From Strongylocentrotus purpuratus (Eukaryota > Echinodermata > Echinoidea > Camarodonta > Strongylocentrotidae): 64,000 nt of DNA. Made by a program: the position numbers and the translations under genes. The DNA is taken from the NCBI RefSeq assembly GCF_000002235.5, contig NW_022145539.1, forward strand, positions 466,501 through 530,500, in the 5' to 3' direction. This document shows positions 22,495 to 34,358 of this stretch, one piece after another. The notes beneath the pieces were generated by a model. That model was not told where the DNA came from, ran no database searches, and worked only from the letters and a program-made list of their open reading frames with translations. The first letter of the stretch is position 1. Each line of letters begins with the position of its first letter.

Positions 22495-23955
22495 AGGTGG
22501 TCTGTTGTCAACAGACCACCTATTAATTTCGTCAGAATTTTCTTTCTTTATTTATTTATTTATTTATTTATTTATTATTTATTTTTATTTCTTCCCGTTT
22601 TTTGTTTATCGGTTAACTCAAGATCGGTTATGTTAATTTCTTTCAATTTTAACACAGTTATAGATCATTGTCATGAGACGTGACAGGAACATTTTCAAGG
22701 TCATCAAGTCATCGTGACGTCATCCAGGCGCCATTTTGTGAAATCACGTTATCCATCATATCTTCATGATGCATAAGCAAAGGTCATTAATATTCATATC
22801 ACATATACTTCAGGTCAAGGGTCAACAGGTCATGTCATCAAAGGTCACATAAAGGTCACGACGCGCACGTACGCGTGCGTCAAAATTTACAAATGCTCAA
22901 AATCACTTAACTATTAAAGGAGAGTACGAATCAGGTCATTTTAAGCATTTCAAAATTTTCCGTCCGTAAGTGTCCCCGCGCGCATTGCGCGCGCTCATAG
23001 CGCGCGAAAAAGGTCAAATTCAAAATTTTTACATGATTTAGATTCCTCTTACCGTAAATGACAATTTACATTTTTTTTCAGTCACCCTTGACCTTTCATA
23101 AGGCCGTGAGCGCGTGTCAAAGTTCAAAATCCGCGCGTGCTGCTATGGGCAATATAATGCAAATTTGATCAAAAACATGCCATTTTAAAAATCATAATAG
23201 CTCTTCAGATAGTCCATTGACCCCAACTTTTATATCATGGTTAGAAAAAGCATGAGTTGGAGATATGATTCCATGTCTCATTTGACCCTCAATTGACTCA
23301 TGACGTCATCATAATGGCCTCCGAACTCAAAATTTCAATTTGCATATTATGACGTCATCATATTTTTGGAAAATTGATTGTATCTTTGTAAATATTGATT
23401 AATTTTCTTCCAAATTTTGATATGTTCTACCTGAGAATATTGTCTACAAATGTAGTCACCACGATATTTCATTTTGCCAAGGGCATCATGGCGTATTTTC
23501 GCGATTAAAGGAGGCATGTCAATTTTTCACATTTTGCGTGTATTCTCTATGGGACATGACTTTTTCTCAAAACTGGATTCTACATGCTCGTCTTTCGGGA
23601 GCAATATCTCCGTCGTTTTATCTTTGTTTACGCTGAGCTTTGAGTATGTTGTAGCTGAGACAATAAGCTATCACTAGTGTGCCCTTTATTTATCGATCAG
23701 ATGCCGGGATCATGCTCATATCTCACTTGCAAAGAGGGATTTGAGAATTCCATTTTCCGTTTACGTGTATTCTCAACAGAAAATGTTTCGGTATATCGGT
23801 AACGCACTTGACTTCTGACCTCGAGGTCCCTGGTTCGAGTCCGGGCGTCTCCAACAATTTTTTTTCTTCATTTTTTTTTCTTTTTTGACTTTTCAATGAT
23901 CATAAAATTGAAAACAGACCACCTAATTCGTCACCATGACGAATTCAATTTCTAG
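22495..23955 (+). mobile_element. A/B mosaic unit with tRNA-like module
   Basis: It has a family A 5' hairpin at 22495 (loop-side TTG/CAA) and an A-type left body to about 23270. After GAGTTGGAGATATGATT the sequence switches to the B-type right body (ATGTCTCATTTGACCCTC), including the tRNA-like module 23779-23852. The tail after the module is shortened and goes quickly to ACAGACCACCTAATTCGTC. The 3' hairpin is ATTCGTC-ACCAT-GACGAAT, and CTAG is at 23952-23955. Confidence 0.82.
23779..23852 (+). ncRNA. tRNA-like Pol III module
   Basis: The B box GGTTCGAGTCC is intact, and the A-box-like GGTATATCGGTAACGC has a preceding TTTC variant. The 5' acceptor strand is worn (GAAAATG). A run of eight Ts starts six bases after the module. 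Confidence 0.5.
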
Positions 23956-25426
23956 TTATTATTTATTTTTATTTCTTCCCGTTTTTTGTTTATCGGTTAA
24001 CTCAAGATCGGTTGTGTTAATTTCTTTCAATTTCGTCACAGTCATAGGTCATTGTCATGAGACGTGACAGTAACCTTTTCAAGATCATCAGGTTATCGTG
24101 ACGTCATCCAGGCGCCATTTTGTGAAATCACGTTATCCATCATATCTTCATGATGCATAAGCAAAGGTCATTCATATTCATATCACATATACTTCAGGTA
24201 AAGGGTCAACAAGTCATGTCATCAAAGGTCACATAAAGGTTATGACGCGCACGTACGCGCGCGTCAAAGTTTTAAAATGCTCAAAATCACTTAACTATTA
24301 AACGAGAGTACGAATCAGGTCATTTTAAGCATTTCAAAAATTTCCGTCCGTACTTGTCCCCGCGCGCGGTGCGCGCGCTCACAACGCGCGGAAAAGGTCA
24401 AATTCAATTGGTTTACATGATTTAGATTCCTCTTACCGTAAATGACAATTTACATTAATTTCAGTCACTCTTGACCTTTCATAAGGCCGTGAGCGCGCGT
24501 CAAAGTTCAAATTCCGCGCGTGATGCTATGGGCAATATAATGTAAATTTGATCAAAAACATGCTACTTTATAAATCGAAATAGCTCTTCAGATAGTCCGT
24601 CGAACCCCAATTTTTATATCATGGTTGGAAAGAGCATGAGTTGGAGATATGATTTCATACCACCCTGACTCGTACAAAGTGAAATAAAGTCATCATATTG
24701 GCATCTAAACTAAAGAAAATGTATTTTGTTGATGACGTCATTTTTGTCTTTGTTTAATTGAGATTATCTCACGTATCGGTTATCGATTTTCACCCAGATT
24801 TTAATATGTTGTAGCTGAGATAAATTTCTATCAGAAATTTGTCATATATAATCATTTAGATGACGTTATCATAGTATAATTTTCGATTAAAGGCGGCAAT
24901 GCATAATTTGTCATATTTGCGTGTTATGTCTATGGGAGGTCACTTTTTTCAAAACATGAATCTGCATAACAAGGTGTTTTGACCAGTATCTCAGTTGTTA
25001 TTTAACAGTTTTCTCCCAAATTTTAATATGTTGTAGCTGAGACTATATGCTATCTAAATATTTCCTCATTTTTTAAATCAGATGTCAGGATAATGCTCAT
25101 ACTCATCATCGTCATCATCATCATCAATATCATCATCATCATCATCATCAATGTCACCATCATCATCATCATCATCATGGTCTGAAGATGATAATCATCA
25201 ACATCATCATGATCATGATCATTATCATCATCATAAAAATTATCGTTTTTATCGTCATATAACATTATCATTATCTTCATCATCATCACCTTTACTATCA
25301 TGATCATCATCATGTTCATCATGATCATCATTGTTTACATGTCTATATAACTTCTCCCATTCTCAAATCTATCATAAGACTTAGACAGACCACCTTATTC
25401 GTCTTCGTGACGAATTAAATTTCTAG
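23956..25426 (+). mobile_element. Family A unit lacking a 5' hairpin
   Basis: Ordinary body with CTTCCCGTTTTTTG start box. An expanded ATC microsatellite at about 25100-25330 contains ATGGTCTGAAGATGAT. It ends with CTAG 25423-25426. By simple bracket counting this is the 3' end that balances the first 5' hairpin at 9528. Confidence 0.82.
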
Positions 25427-26808
25427 TTTATTCTTTATTTTTATTTATTGTTCCCACTTTTTTGTTCCGACGATAACTCAAGATCAGTTCATTCAATTTC
25501 GTTCAATTTTGGCACAGTTATAGGTCATTGTCATAAGACGTGACAGGAACATTTTCATGGTCATCAAGTCTTCATTACGTCATCAAGGCGCCATTTTGTG
25601 TTTTTTTTTGGTACGTTTTACTCAGGATCATATCTTCATAACGGAAATGCATTTCTTATTCATATTTATCATGATTAAGGTCAATATCCGTCCGGTCAAT
25701 TTCAGGTCAAAAAATGCGCGCGTATGCGTACGTCCGCGCGTCAGCGCGCGCGCAAAATTTCAAAATGCTCCAAATCGTCTCAAATTAATTTTGGACACGT
25801 TTCACGCCATTTTAAGCATTTCATAAAAATCACGCAAAACACGCATTTTTGCGCGTTTTCGTTCGTAGCGGCCAAACGAAAAATAATTCCTCCTAGATTA
25901 TTTTTAACAGGATATTCCTTATCTTTTTCCGAACAATTTGATACCATGTTTATCTTTCCATGACCATTCATAACGGAATTAGCGTCCGTTTAAAATACAC
26001 GTCCGTACGCGCGAAATCTTGTAATACACAGCATATATGGCCAATAACATGCTTGTCCCTGCTTATACAAAATCCATTATAGCTTTCTAGGAAGTCCACC
26101 GACCCCCAATTTTTTTTTCATATTTGGATAGAATATGAGTTGGAAATATGATTTCAGGTCTCATTTGGCCATTATGTATATCGTGACATCATCATAATGG
26201 CCTTGGAACTCAAAAAACGAATTTGCATATTATGACGTCAGGAAATTTATGGAAAATCGATTGTATCTCTGTAAATATTAATTAATTCACTTCCAAACTT
26301 AGATATGTTGTAGCTGAGACAATTCTCTACAAGATGAATGCCCATTGTTTTTCATTTTGATGACGTCATCATGGTGAAAATTTCAATTAAAGGCGACATG
26401 TCAGAATTTTCTTAATTTGCGTGTTATCTCTATGGAAGGTGAATTTCGTTCACATCATGAATCTACATGACACTCATCTTTGAGCACTATCTCGCTTATT
26501 CGTGCTCTATTTTATCCCAAATTTGAGTATGTTGTAGCTAAGACTATTTGCTATTTAAATATTTTCTTATTTTTTCAATCAGATGTTAGGATCATGCTTG
26601 TGCTCATCATCATCATTAACATTATCGTTTTTATCATCATATAACATTATCATTATCATCATCATCATCACCTTTACTATCATGATCATCATCATGGTCA
26701 TCATGATCATCATTGTTTACATGTCTATATAACTTCTCCCATTCTCAATTCTATCATAAGACTTAGACAGACCACCTTATTCGTCTTCGTGACGAATTAA
26801 ATTTCTAG
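25427..26808 (+). mobile_element. Diverged unit: B-like left body, A-like 3' end
   Basis: This unit is clearly older or from another subfamily. The start box reads CCCACTTTTTTGTTCCGACG. It shares ATCCGTCCGGTCAATTTCAGG and alternating CG tracts with B and D bodies, and lacks the tRNA-like module. Its right third, from about 26600, is almost a normal A end. It has a short ATC tract and CTAG at 26805-26808, immediately followed by TT and the next 5' hairpin. Confidence 0.75.
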
Positions 26809-26810
26809 TT

Positions 26811-28267
26811 AGGTGGTCTGTTATCAACAGACCACCTATTGATTTCGTCAGAATTTTCTTTCTTTATTTATTATTTATTTATTTTTATTTATTTCTCCAC
26901 TTTTTTGTGTATCCGATTTCTCAATATCCATCCGCCCAATTTCTCTCAATTTTGACACAGTTATAGGTCATCATTATGAAACGTGACAGGAACATTTTCA
27001 AGGTCATCAAATTATCGTGACGTCATCCAGGCGCCATTTTGTGAAATCACATTATCCATCATATCTTCATGACGCGTCATCAAAGGTCATTCATATTAAT
27101 ATAACATATACTTCAGGTCAAGGGTCAACAGGTCATGTCATCAAAGGTCACATAAAGGTCATGACGCGCGCGTATGTGCGCGTCAAAATTTAAAATTGCT
27201 CAAAATCACTTAACTATTAAACGAGAGTACGAATCAGGTCAATTTAAGCATTTCAAAATTTTCCGTCCGTTTGTGTCCCCGCGCGCGGTGTGCGCGCTCA
27301 CAGCGCGCGGAAAAGGTCAAATTCAAAATGTTTACATGATTTAGATTCCTCTCAAAGTAATTGACAATTTACATTAATTTCAGTCACTCTTCATATTTCA
27401 TAAGGCCGTGAGCGTGCGTCAAAGTTCAAAATCCGCGCGTGCTGCTATGGGTAATATAATGCAAATTTGATCAAAAACATGCCATTTTAAAAATCGAAAT
27501 AGCTCTTCAGATAGTCCATCGACCCCCAATTTTTATATCATGGTTGGAGAAAGCATGAGTTGGAGATATGATTTCATACCACCCTGACTCGTACAAAGTG
27601 AAACAAAGTCATCATATTTGCATCTAAACTCAAACAAATGTATTTTGTTGATGACGTCATTTTTGTCTTTGTTTAATTGAGATTATCTCACTTATCGGTG
27701 ATCGATTTTCTCCCACATTTTGATATGTTGTAGCTGAGATAATTCTCTATCAGAATTATGCCATTTATTTTTCATTTTAATGACGTCATCATAGTTAAAT
27801 ATTCGATTAAAGGCGACAATGCATAATTTGTTATATTTGCGTGTTATGTCTATGGGAGGTCACTTTTTTCAAAACATGAATCTGCATGACAATGTGTTTT
27901 GACCAGTATCTCAGTTATTATACAACAGTTTTCTCCCAAATTTTAGTATGTTGTAGCTGAGACTATTTGCTATCTAAATATTTCCTTATTTTTTCAATCA
28001 GATGTCAGGATCATGCTCATGCTCATCATCATCATCATCATCATCATCAATATCATCATCATCATCATCATCATCAATGTCACCATCATCAACATCATCA
28101 TGATCATGATCATTATCATCATCATCATCACCTTTACTATCATGATCATCATCATGTTTATCATGATCATCATTGTTTACATGTCTATATAACTTCTCCC
28201 ATTCTCAAATCTACCATAAGACTTAGACAGACCACCTTAATCGTCTTCGTGACGATTTAAATTCTAG
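26811..28267 (+). mobile_element. Family A unit, complete (1457 bp)
   Basis: The hairpin at 26811 has loop ATC and a perfect stem. It is separated from the preceding CTAG only by TT. The left body subtype is CTCCACTTTTTTGTGTATCC. The right half from about 27601 is nearly identical to 32262-32928 (shift 4661), including the ATC microsatellite. The 3' hairpin carries matched changes (TAATCGTC / GACGATTTA). CTAG is at 28264-28267. Confidence 0.85.
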
Positions 28268-28268
28268 T

Positions 28269-28309
28269 ATTTTAATTGAATTTGTACAAAAACACAATTC
28301 AATTAAAAT
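28269..28309 (+). repeat. Perfect 14-bp palindrome at D-type 5' end
   Basis: The arms 28269-28282 and 28296-28309 are exact inverted complements with a 13-nt loop. The palindrome stands where A and B units have their terminal hairpin. Unlike those, its arm does not match the element's 3' subterminal arm. Confidence 0.8.
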
Positions 28310-29340
28310 AAATTTGTGACCACTTTTTTGTGTGCACGATTACTCAAAATTGAACCGTCCAATTTCTTTCAAATTTTATACAGTTATAGGTCATTATCTT
28401 AAGACGTGACAGAAACATTTTCAAGTTCATCAAAATATCATGACGTCATCTAGGCGCCATTTTGTGAAGTGCTCTGAGAATCAACTCATGATCATATCTT
28501 CATAACCGTAAATCATTTCTCATTCATATTTATGACGATTATGGTCAATATCCGTCCGGTCAACTTAGGTCAATAAACGCGCGCGTACGCGTCCGTCCGC
28601 GCGTCGGTGCGCGCAAAAACAAAAAATGCTCATAATCACTTTTTGATCAAATTAGAGTACGTTTTAGGCCATTTCAAGCATTTCGAGAATTTTGCGTGCG
28701 CACACCCTTCCGCGCGCAAAAATTTGCGCGCACTTTTTTGTTCGTAATGGTCGAACGCAACCTTAAATAGTCATTTTTTATCTATCATAGTATTTCCCAT
28801 TTTTTCCCGATCAATTCGATACCATGTTTATCTCTTTATGACCATTAATTAAGGAAATGAGCGTCCGTTTAAGGTAAATGTCTATGCGTGCGAGCTCTTG
28901 TAATACATAGCATATATGGTCAAAAACATGCCTATACAAAATACATAGCATATATGGTCAAAAACACGCCTATACAAAATACATTATAGCTCTTTAGGGT
29001 GCAAGTTGACCCCACAATTTTTTGCGTGTCAAACTCGTGAGAAATAATCGAGCCAGTTGTAAATAACATCGCGCACCAGCTGCTGGTGACAATGACAATG
29101 TATATTACGCGTATAACAAAGTGCGCACCATACACGAACTCTATTGTGACGTCACAATCAGACCCATATCTCCGTCGTTTTATCTTTGTTTACGCTGAGC
29201 TTTGAGTATGTTGTAGCTGAGAAAATAAGCTATCACAAGTGTGCCCTTTATTTTTCGATCAGATGCCGGGATCATGCTCATATTTCACTTACAAAGTGGG
29301 ATTTGATAATTCCATTTTCTGTTTAAGTGTAATCTCTAAG

Positions 29341-29414
29341 GGAAATGTTTTGGTATATCGGTAACGCACTTGACTTCCGACCTCGAGGTCCCTGGTTCGA
29401 GTCCGGGCGTCTCC
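29341..29414 (+). ncRNA. tRNA-like Pol III module in D-type unit
   Basis: GGAAATG at the 5' end faces CGTCTCC at the 3' end. Intact GGTTCGAGTCC B box, A-box-like TGGTATATCGGTAACGC, and a T-run beginning six bases downstream. The antisense frame through it gives a Pro-Asp-Ser-Asn-Gln-Gly-type peptide, a familiar false protein from tRNA-like DNA. Confidence 0.55.
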
Positions 29415-29780
29415 AACAATTTTTTTTCTTCACTTTTTTTTCTTTTTGACCTTTCACTCTACCATCTCCTTTGAATATTAAAACACGTACAATCGCAAAT
29501 AATGTAATAAACAACCATATTTACTTTATTATTACCCTATTATCACTACATCCATTACTTTTTGTGTGTAATCCCTATGGAAGATGACTTTTTGTCAAAT
29601 CTTGATTCTACATTCTTGTCTTTTGCGAGCAATATCGCCGTTATTTCGGCTTGGTTTTTGTTGATTTTTGAGTATGTTGTAGCTGAGACTATATACTATC
29701 TGAATGATCTCTCATTTTTTTCAGTCTGTCATCGTAGTCTGTTGATGATAATCATCAACATAATCATGATCATCATGATC

Positions 29781-29855
29781 AGACTTGTACAGGTTTTTCA
29801 AACCCTTTTCTGCATCCCTAGACATGCTTGTCTGAATAAATACAATACAATACAA
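29781..29855 (+). mobile_element. Short retroposon tail with (AATAC)n end
   Basis: It interrupts the ATC/ATG microsatellite. The segment has AGACATGCTTGTCT (a small palindrome), then GAATAAATACAATACAATACAAT (described, not a coding region), typical of a LINE/SINE 3' end with a short tandem tail. It is present in both D-type copies (also about 35871-35945), so it predates their duplication. Confidence 0.55.
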
Positions 29856-30036
29856 TCATCATCATCGTCATCACTATTACTACAAGATCATCATCATCAT
29901 GATCATCATGATGATCATCATTGTTTACATGTCTATATAACTTTTTCCTTTCTCATTATAGTAAATATTATAATCTATCATAAGACTTGAAGACAGACCA
30001 CCTAATTCGTCCCCATGACGATTTAAATTTCTAGTT

Positions 30037-31515
30037 AGGTGGTCTGTCAACGACAGATCACCTATTGTTTTCGTCAGAATTTTCTTTCTTTATTAGGTGG
30101 TCTGTCAACGACAGATCACCTATTGTTTTCGTCAGAATTTTCTTTCTTTATTTATTTATTTATTTATTATTATTTATTTTTATTTCTCCCCGTTTTTTGT
30201 TCATCGGTTAACTCAAGATCGGTTGTGTTAATTTCTTTCAATTTTGACACAGTCATAGGTCATTGTCATGAGACGTGACAGTAACCTTTTCAAGGTCATC
30301 AGGTCATCGTGACGTCATCCAGGCGCCATTTTGTGAAATCACGTTATCCATCATATCTTCATGATGCCTAAGCAAAGGTCATTCATATTCATATCACATA
30401 TACTTCAGGTCAAGGGTCAACAAGTCATGTCATCAAAGGTCACATAAAGGTCATGACGCTCACGTACGCGCGCGTCAAAATTTTAAAATGCTCAAAATCA
30501 CTTAACTATTAAACGAGAGTACGAATCAGGTCATTTTAAGCATTTCAAAATTTTCCGTCCGTACGTGTCACCGGGCGCGTTGCGCGCGCTCATAACGCGC
30601 GGAAAAGGTCAAATTCAAATTGTTTACATGATTTAGATTCCTCTTACCGTAAATGACAATTTACATTAATTTCAGTCACTCTTGACCTTTCATAAGGCCG
30701 TGAGCGCGCGTCAAAATTTAAATTCCGCGCGTGCTGCTATGGGCAATATAATGTAAATTTGATCAAAAACATGCTACTTTATAAATCGAAATAGCTCTTC
30801 AGATAGTCCGTCGACCCCCAATTTTTATATCATGGTTGGAAAGAGCATGAGTTGGAGATATGACTTCATACCACCCTGACTCGTACAAAGTGAAACAAAA
30901 TCTTCATATTTGCATCTAAACTAAAGAAAATGTATTTTGTTGATGACGTCATTTTTGTCTTTGTTTAATTGAGATTATCTCGGTTATCAGTAATCGATTT
31001 TCTCCCAGATTTCGATATGTTGTAGCTGAGATAATTCTCTATCACAAATATTTCATTTATTTTTTATTTAAATGACGTCATCATGCTTAAATATTCGATT
31101 AAAGACGACAATGCATAATTTGTTATATTTGCGTGTTATGTCTATGGGAGGTCACTTTTTTCAAAACATGAATCTGCATGACAAGGTGTTTTGACCAGTA
31201 TCTCGGTTGTAATTCAACAGTTTTCTCCCAAATGTTAGTATGTTGTAGCTGAGACTATTTGCTATCTCAATATTTCCTCATTTTTTCAATCAGTTGTCAG
31301 GATCATGCTTATGCTCATCATCATCATTAACATTATCGTTTTTATCGTCATATAACATTATCATTATCATCATCATCACCTTTACTATCATGATCATCAC
31401 CATGTTCATCATGATCATCATTGTTTACATGTCTATATAACTTCTCCCATTCTCAAATCTATCATAAGACTTAGACAGACCACCTTATTCGTCTTCGTGA
31501 CGAATTAAATTCTAG
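30037..31515 (+). mobile_element. Family A unit preceded by two stacked 5' hairpins
   Basis: Hairpins start at 30037 and 30095, both of the GTC/GAC type with loop AAC. The first follows CTAG-TT directly. The body has the GGGCGCGTTGCGCGCGC subtype and ends with CTAG 31512-31515. The entire unit recurs at 36127-37606 with very few differences. Confidence 0.87.
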
Positions 31516-32928
31516 TTTATTTATTTATTTATTTATTATTATTTATTTTTATTTCTCCCCGTTTTTTGTTCATCGGTTAACTCAAGATTGGTTATGTTAA
31601 TTTCTTTCAATTTTGACACAGTCATAGGTCATTGTCATGAGACGTGACAGTAACCTTTTCAAGGTCATCAGGTCATCGTGACGTCATCCAGGCGCCATTT
31701 TGTGAAATCACGTTATCCATCATATCTTCATGATGCCTAAGCAAAGGTCATTCATATTCATATCACATATACTTCAGGTTAAGGGTCAACAGGTCATGTC
31801 ATCAAAGGTCACATAAAGGTCATGACGCGCGCGTACGTGTGCGTCAAAATGTTAAAAAGCTCAAAATCACTTAACTACTAAAGGAGAGTACGAATCAAGT
31901 CATTTTAAGCATTTCAAAAATTTTCGTCCGTACGTGTCCCTGCGCGCGTTGTGCGCGCTCACAGCGCGCGGAAAAGGTCAAATTCAAAATGTTTACATGA
32001 TTTGGATTCCTCTTAACGTAATTGACAATTTATATTAATTTCAGTCACTTTTCATATGTCATAAGGCCGTGAGCGTGCGTCAAAGTTCAAATTCCGCGCG
32101 TGCTGCTATGGGCAATATAATGTAAATTTGATCAAAAACATGCTACTTTATAAATCGAAATAGCTCTTCAGATAGTCCGTCGACCCCCAATTTTTATATC
32201 ATGGTTGGAAAGAGCATGAGTTGGAGATATGATTTCATACCACCCTGACTCGTACAAAGTGAAACAAAGTCATCATATTTGCATCTAAACTCAAACAAAT
32301 GTATTTTGTTGATGACGTCATTTTTGTCTTTGTTTAATTGAGATTATCTCACTTATCGGTGATCGATTTTCTCCCACATTTTGATATGTTGTAGCTGAGA
32401 TAATTCTCTATCAGAATTATGCCATTTATTTTTCATTTTAATGACGTCATCATAGTTAAATATTCGATTAAAGGCGACAATGCATAATTTGTTATATTTG
32501 CGTGTTATGTCTATGGGAGGTCACTTTTTTCAAAACATGAATCTGCATGACAATGTGTTTTGACCAGTATCTCAGTTATTATACAACAGTTTTCTCCCAA
32601 ATTTTAGTATGTTGTAGCTGAGACTATTTGCTATCTAAATATTTCCTTATTTTTTCAATCAGATGTCAGGATCATGCTCATGCTCATCATCATCATCATC
32701 ATCATCATCAATATCATCATCATCATCATCATCATCAATGTCACCATCATCAACATCATCATGATCATGATCATTATCATCATCATCATCACCTTTACTA
32801 TCATGATCATCATCATGTTTATCATAATCATCATTGTTTACATGTCTATATAACTTCTCCCATTCTCAAATCTACCATAAGACTTAGACAGACCACCTTA
32901 ATCGTCTTCGTGACGATTTAAATTCTAG
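31516..32928 (+). mobile_element. Chimeric family A unit at a duplication junction
   Basis: The left part (to about 32268) matches 37607-38358 almost base for base (shift 6091). The right part (32262-32928) matches 27601-28267 (shift 4661). The switch falls in the shared CTCGTACAAAGTGAAACAAA. This is what unequal crossing-over between two units would leave. The CTAG at 32925-32928 is followed by TT and a new 5' hairpin. Confidence 0.82.
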
Positions 32929-32930
32929 TT

Positions 32931-34358
32931 AGGTGGTCTGTTATCAACAGACCACCTATTGATTTCGTCAGAATTTTCTTTCTTCTTTATTATTATTATT
33001 ATTATTATTTATTTATTTTTATTTATTTCTTCACTTTTTTGTGTGTCGGATAACGTAAGATTGGTTATGTCAATTTGATTCAATTTTGGCACAGTCATAG
33101 GTCATTATCATGAGACGTGACAGAAACATTTTTAAGGTCATTAGGTTATCGTGACGTCATCCAGGCGCCATTTTGTGAAATCACGTTATCCATCATATCT
33201 TCATGATGCATCAGCAAAGGTCATTCATATTCATATCACATATACTTTAGGTCAAGGGTCAACAGGTCATGTCATCAAAGGTCACATAAAGGTCATGACG
33301 CGCGCGTATGTGCGCGTCAAAATTTAAAACTGCTCAAAATTACTAAACTATTAAACGAGAGTACGAATCAGGTCATTTTAAGCATTTCAAAATTTTCCGT
33401 CCGTACGTGTCAACGCGCGCGTTGCGCGCGCTCATAACGCGTGGAAAAGGTCAAATTCAATTTGTTTACATGATTTAGATTCCTCTTACCGTAAATGACA
33501 ATTTACATTAATTTCAGTCACTCTTGACCTTTCATAAGGCCGTGAGCGCGCGTCAAAGTTCAAAATCTGCGCGTGCTGCTATGGGCAATATAATGCAAAT
33601 TTGATCAAAAACATGCCATTTTTAAAATCAAAATAGCTCTTCAGATAGTCCATCGACCCCCGATTTTTATATCATGGTTGGAGAAAGCATGAGTTGGAGA
33701 TATGATTTCATACCACCCTGACTCGTACAAAGTGAAACAAAGTCAACATATTGACATCTAAACTCAACAAAATGTATTTTGTTGATGACGTCATTTTTGT
33801 CTTTGTTTAATTGAGATTATCTCACTTATCGGTCATCGATCTTCTCCCAGATTTTGATATGTTGTAGCTGAGATAATTCTCTATCAGTAATATGTCATTT
33901 ATTTTTCATTTAGATGACGTCATCATAGTTAAATATTCGATTAAAGGTGACAATGCATAATTTGTCATATTTGCGTGTTATGTCTATGGGAGGTCACTTT
34001 TTTCAAAACATGAATCTGCATGACAAGGTGTTTTGACCAGTATCTCGGTTGTTATTCAACAGTTTTCTCACAAATTTTAGTATGTTGTAGCTGAGACTAT
34101 TTGCTATCTACATATTTCCTCATTTTTTTTAATCAGTTGTCAGGATTATGCTTATGCTCATCATCATCATTAACATTATCGTTTTTATCGTCATATAACA
34201 TTATCATTATCATCATCATCACCTTTACTATCATGATCATCATCATGGTCATCATGATCATCATTGTTTACATGTCTATATAACTTGTCCCATTCTCAAA
34301 TCTATCATAAGACTTAGACAGACCACCTTATTCGTCTTCGTGACGAATTAAATTCTAG
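32931..34358 (+). mobile_element. Family A unit, complete, apparently a recent insertion
   Basis: A 1428-bp unit running from the hairpin (AGGTGGTCTGTT / AACAGACCACCT) to CTAG 34355-34358. On its left is the end of a unit matching 27601-28267. On its right is DNA matching 28268 onward. In the first copy those two pieces are directly joined at 28267/28268, so this unit sits in a site that is empty elsewhere. Body subtype CTTCACTTTTTTGTGTGTCGG. Confidence 0.82.

Larger units (their letters stand above)
28268..30034 (+). mobile_element. D-type unit with its own 5' palindrome and tRNA-like module
   Basis: It begins with a 14-bp perfect inverted repeat, ATTTTAATTGAATT 28269-28282 and AATTCAATTAAAAT 28296-28309, in place of the AGGTG hairpin. 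The body is B-like: conserved block 28440-28463, CG tracts, two ATACATAGCATATATGGTC repeats near 28900-28955, and tRNA-like module 29341-29414. A retroposon tail inserted at about 29781-29855. It ends with an A-type subterminal arm, a weak hairpin (AATTCGTC/GACGATTT) and CTAG 30031-30034. The second copy is at 34359-36124. Confidence 0.8.

Noticed and set aside
29323-29514. Minus frame with RRPDSNQGPRGRK
   Set aside because: It is the antisense reading of a tRNA-like segment, a well-known kind of false protein.
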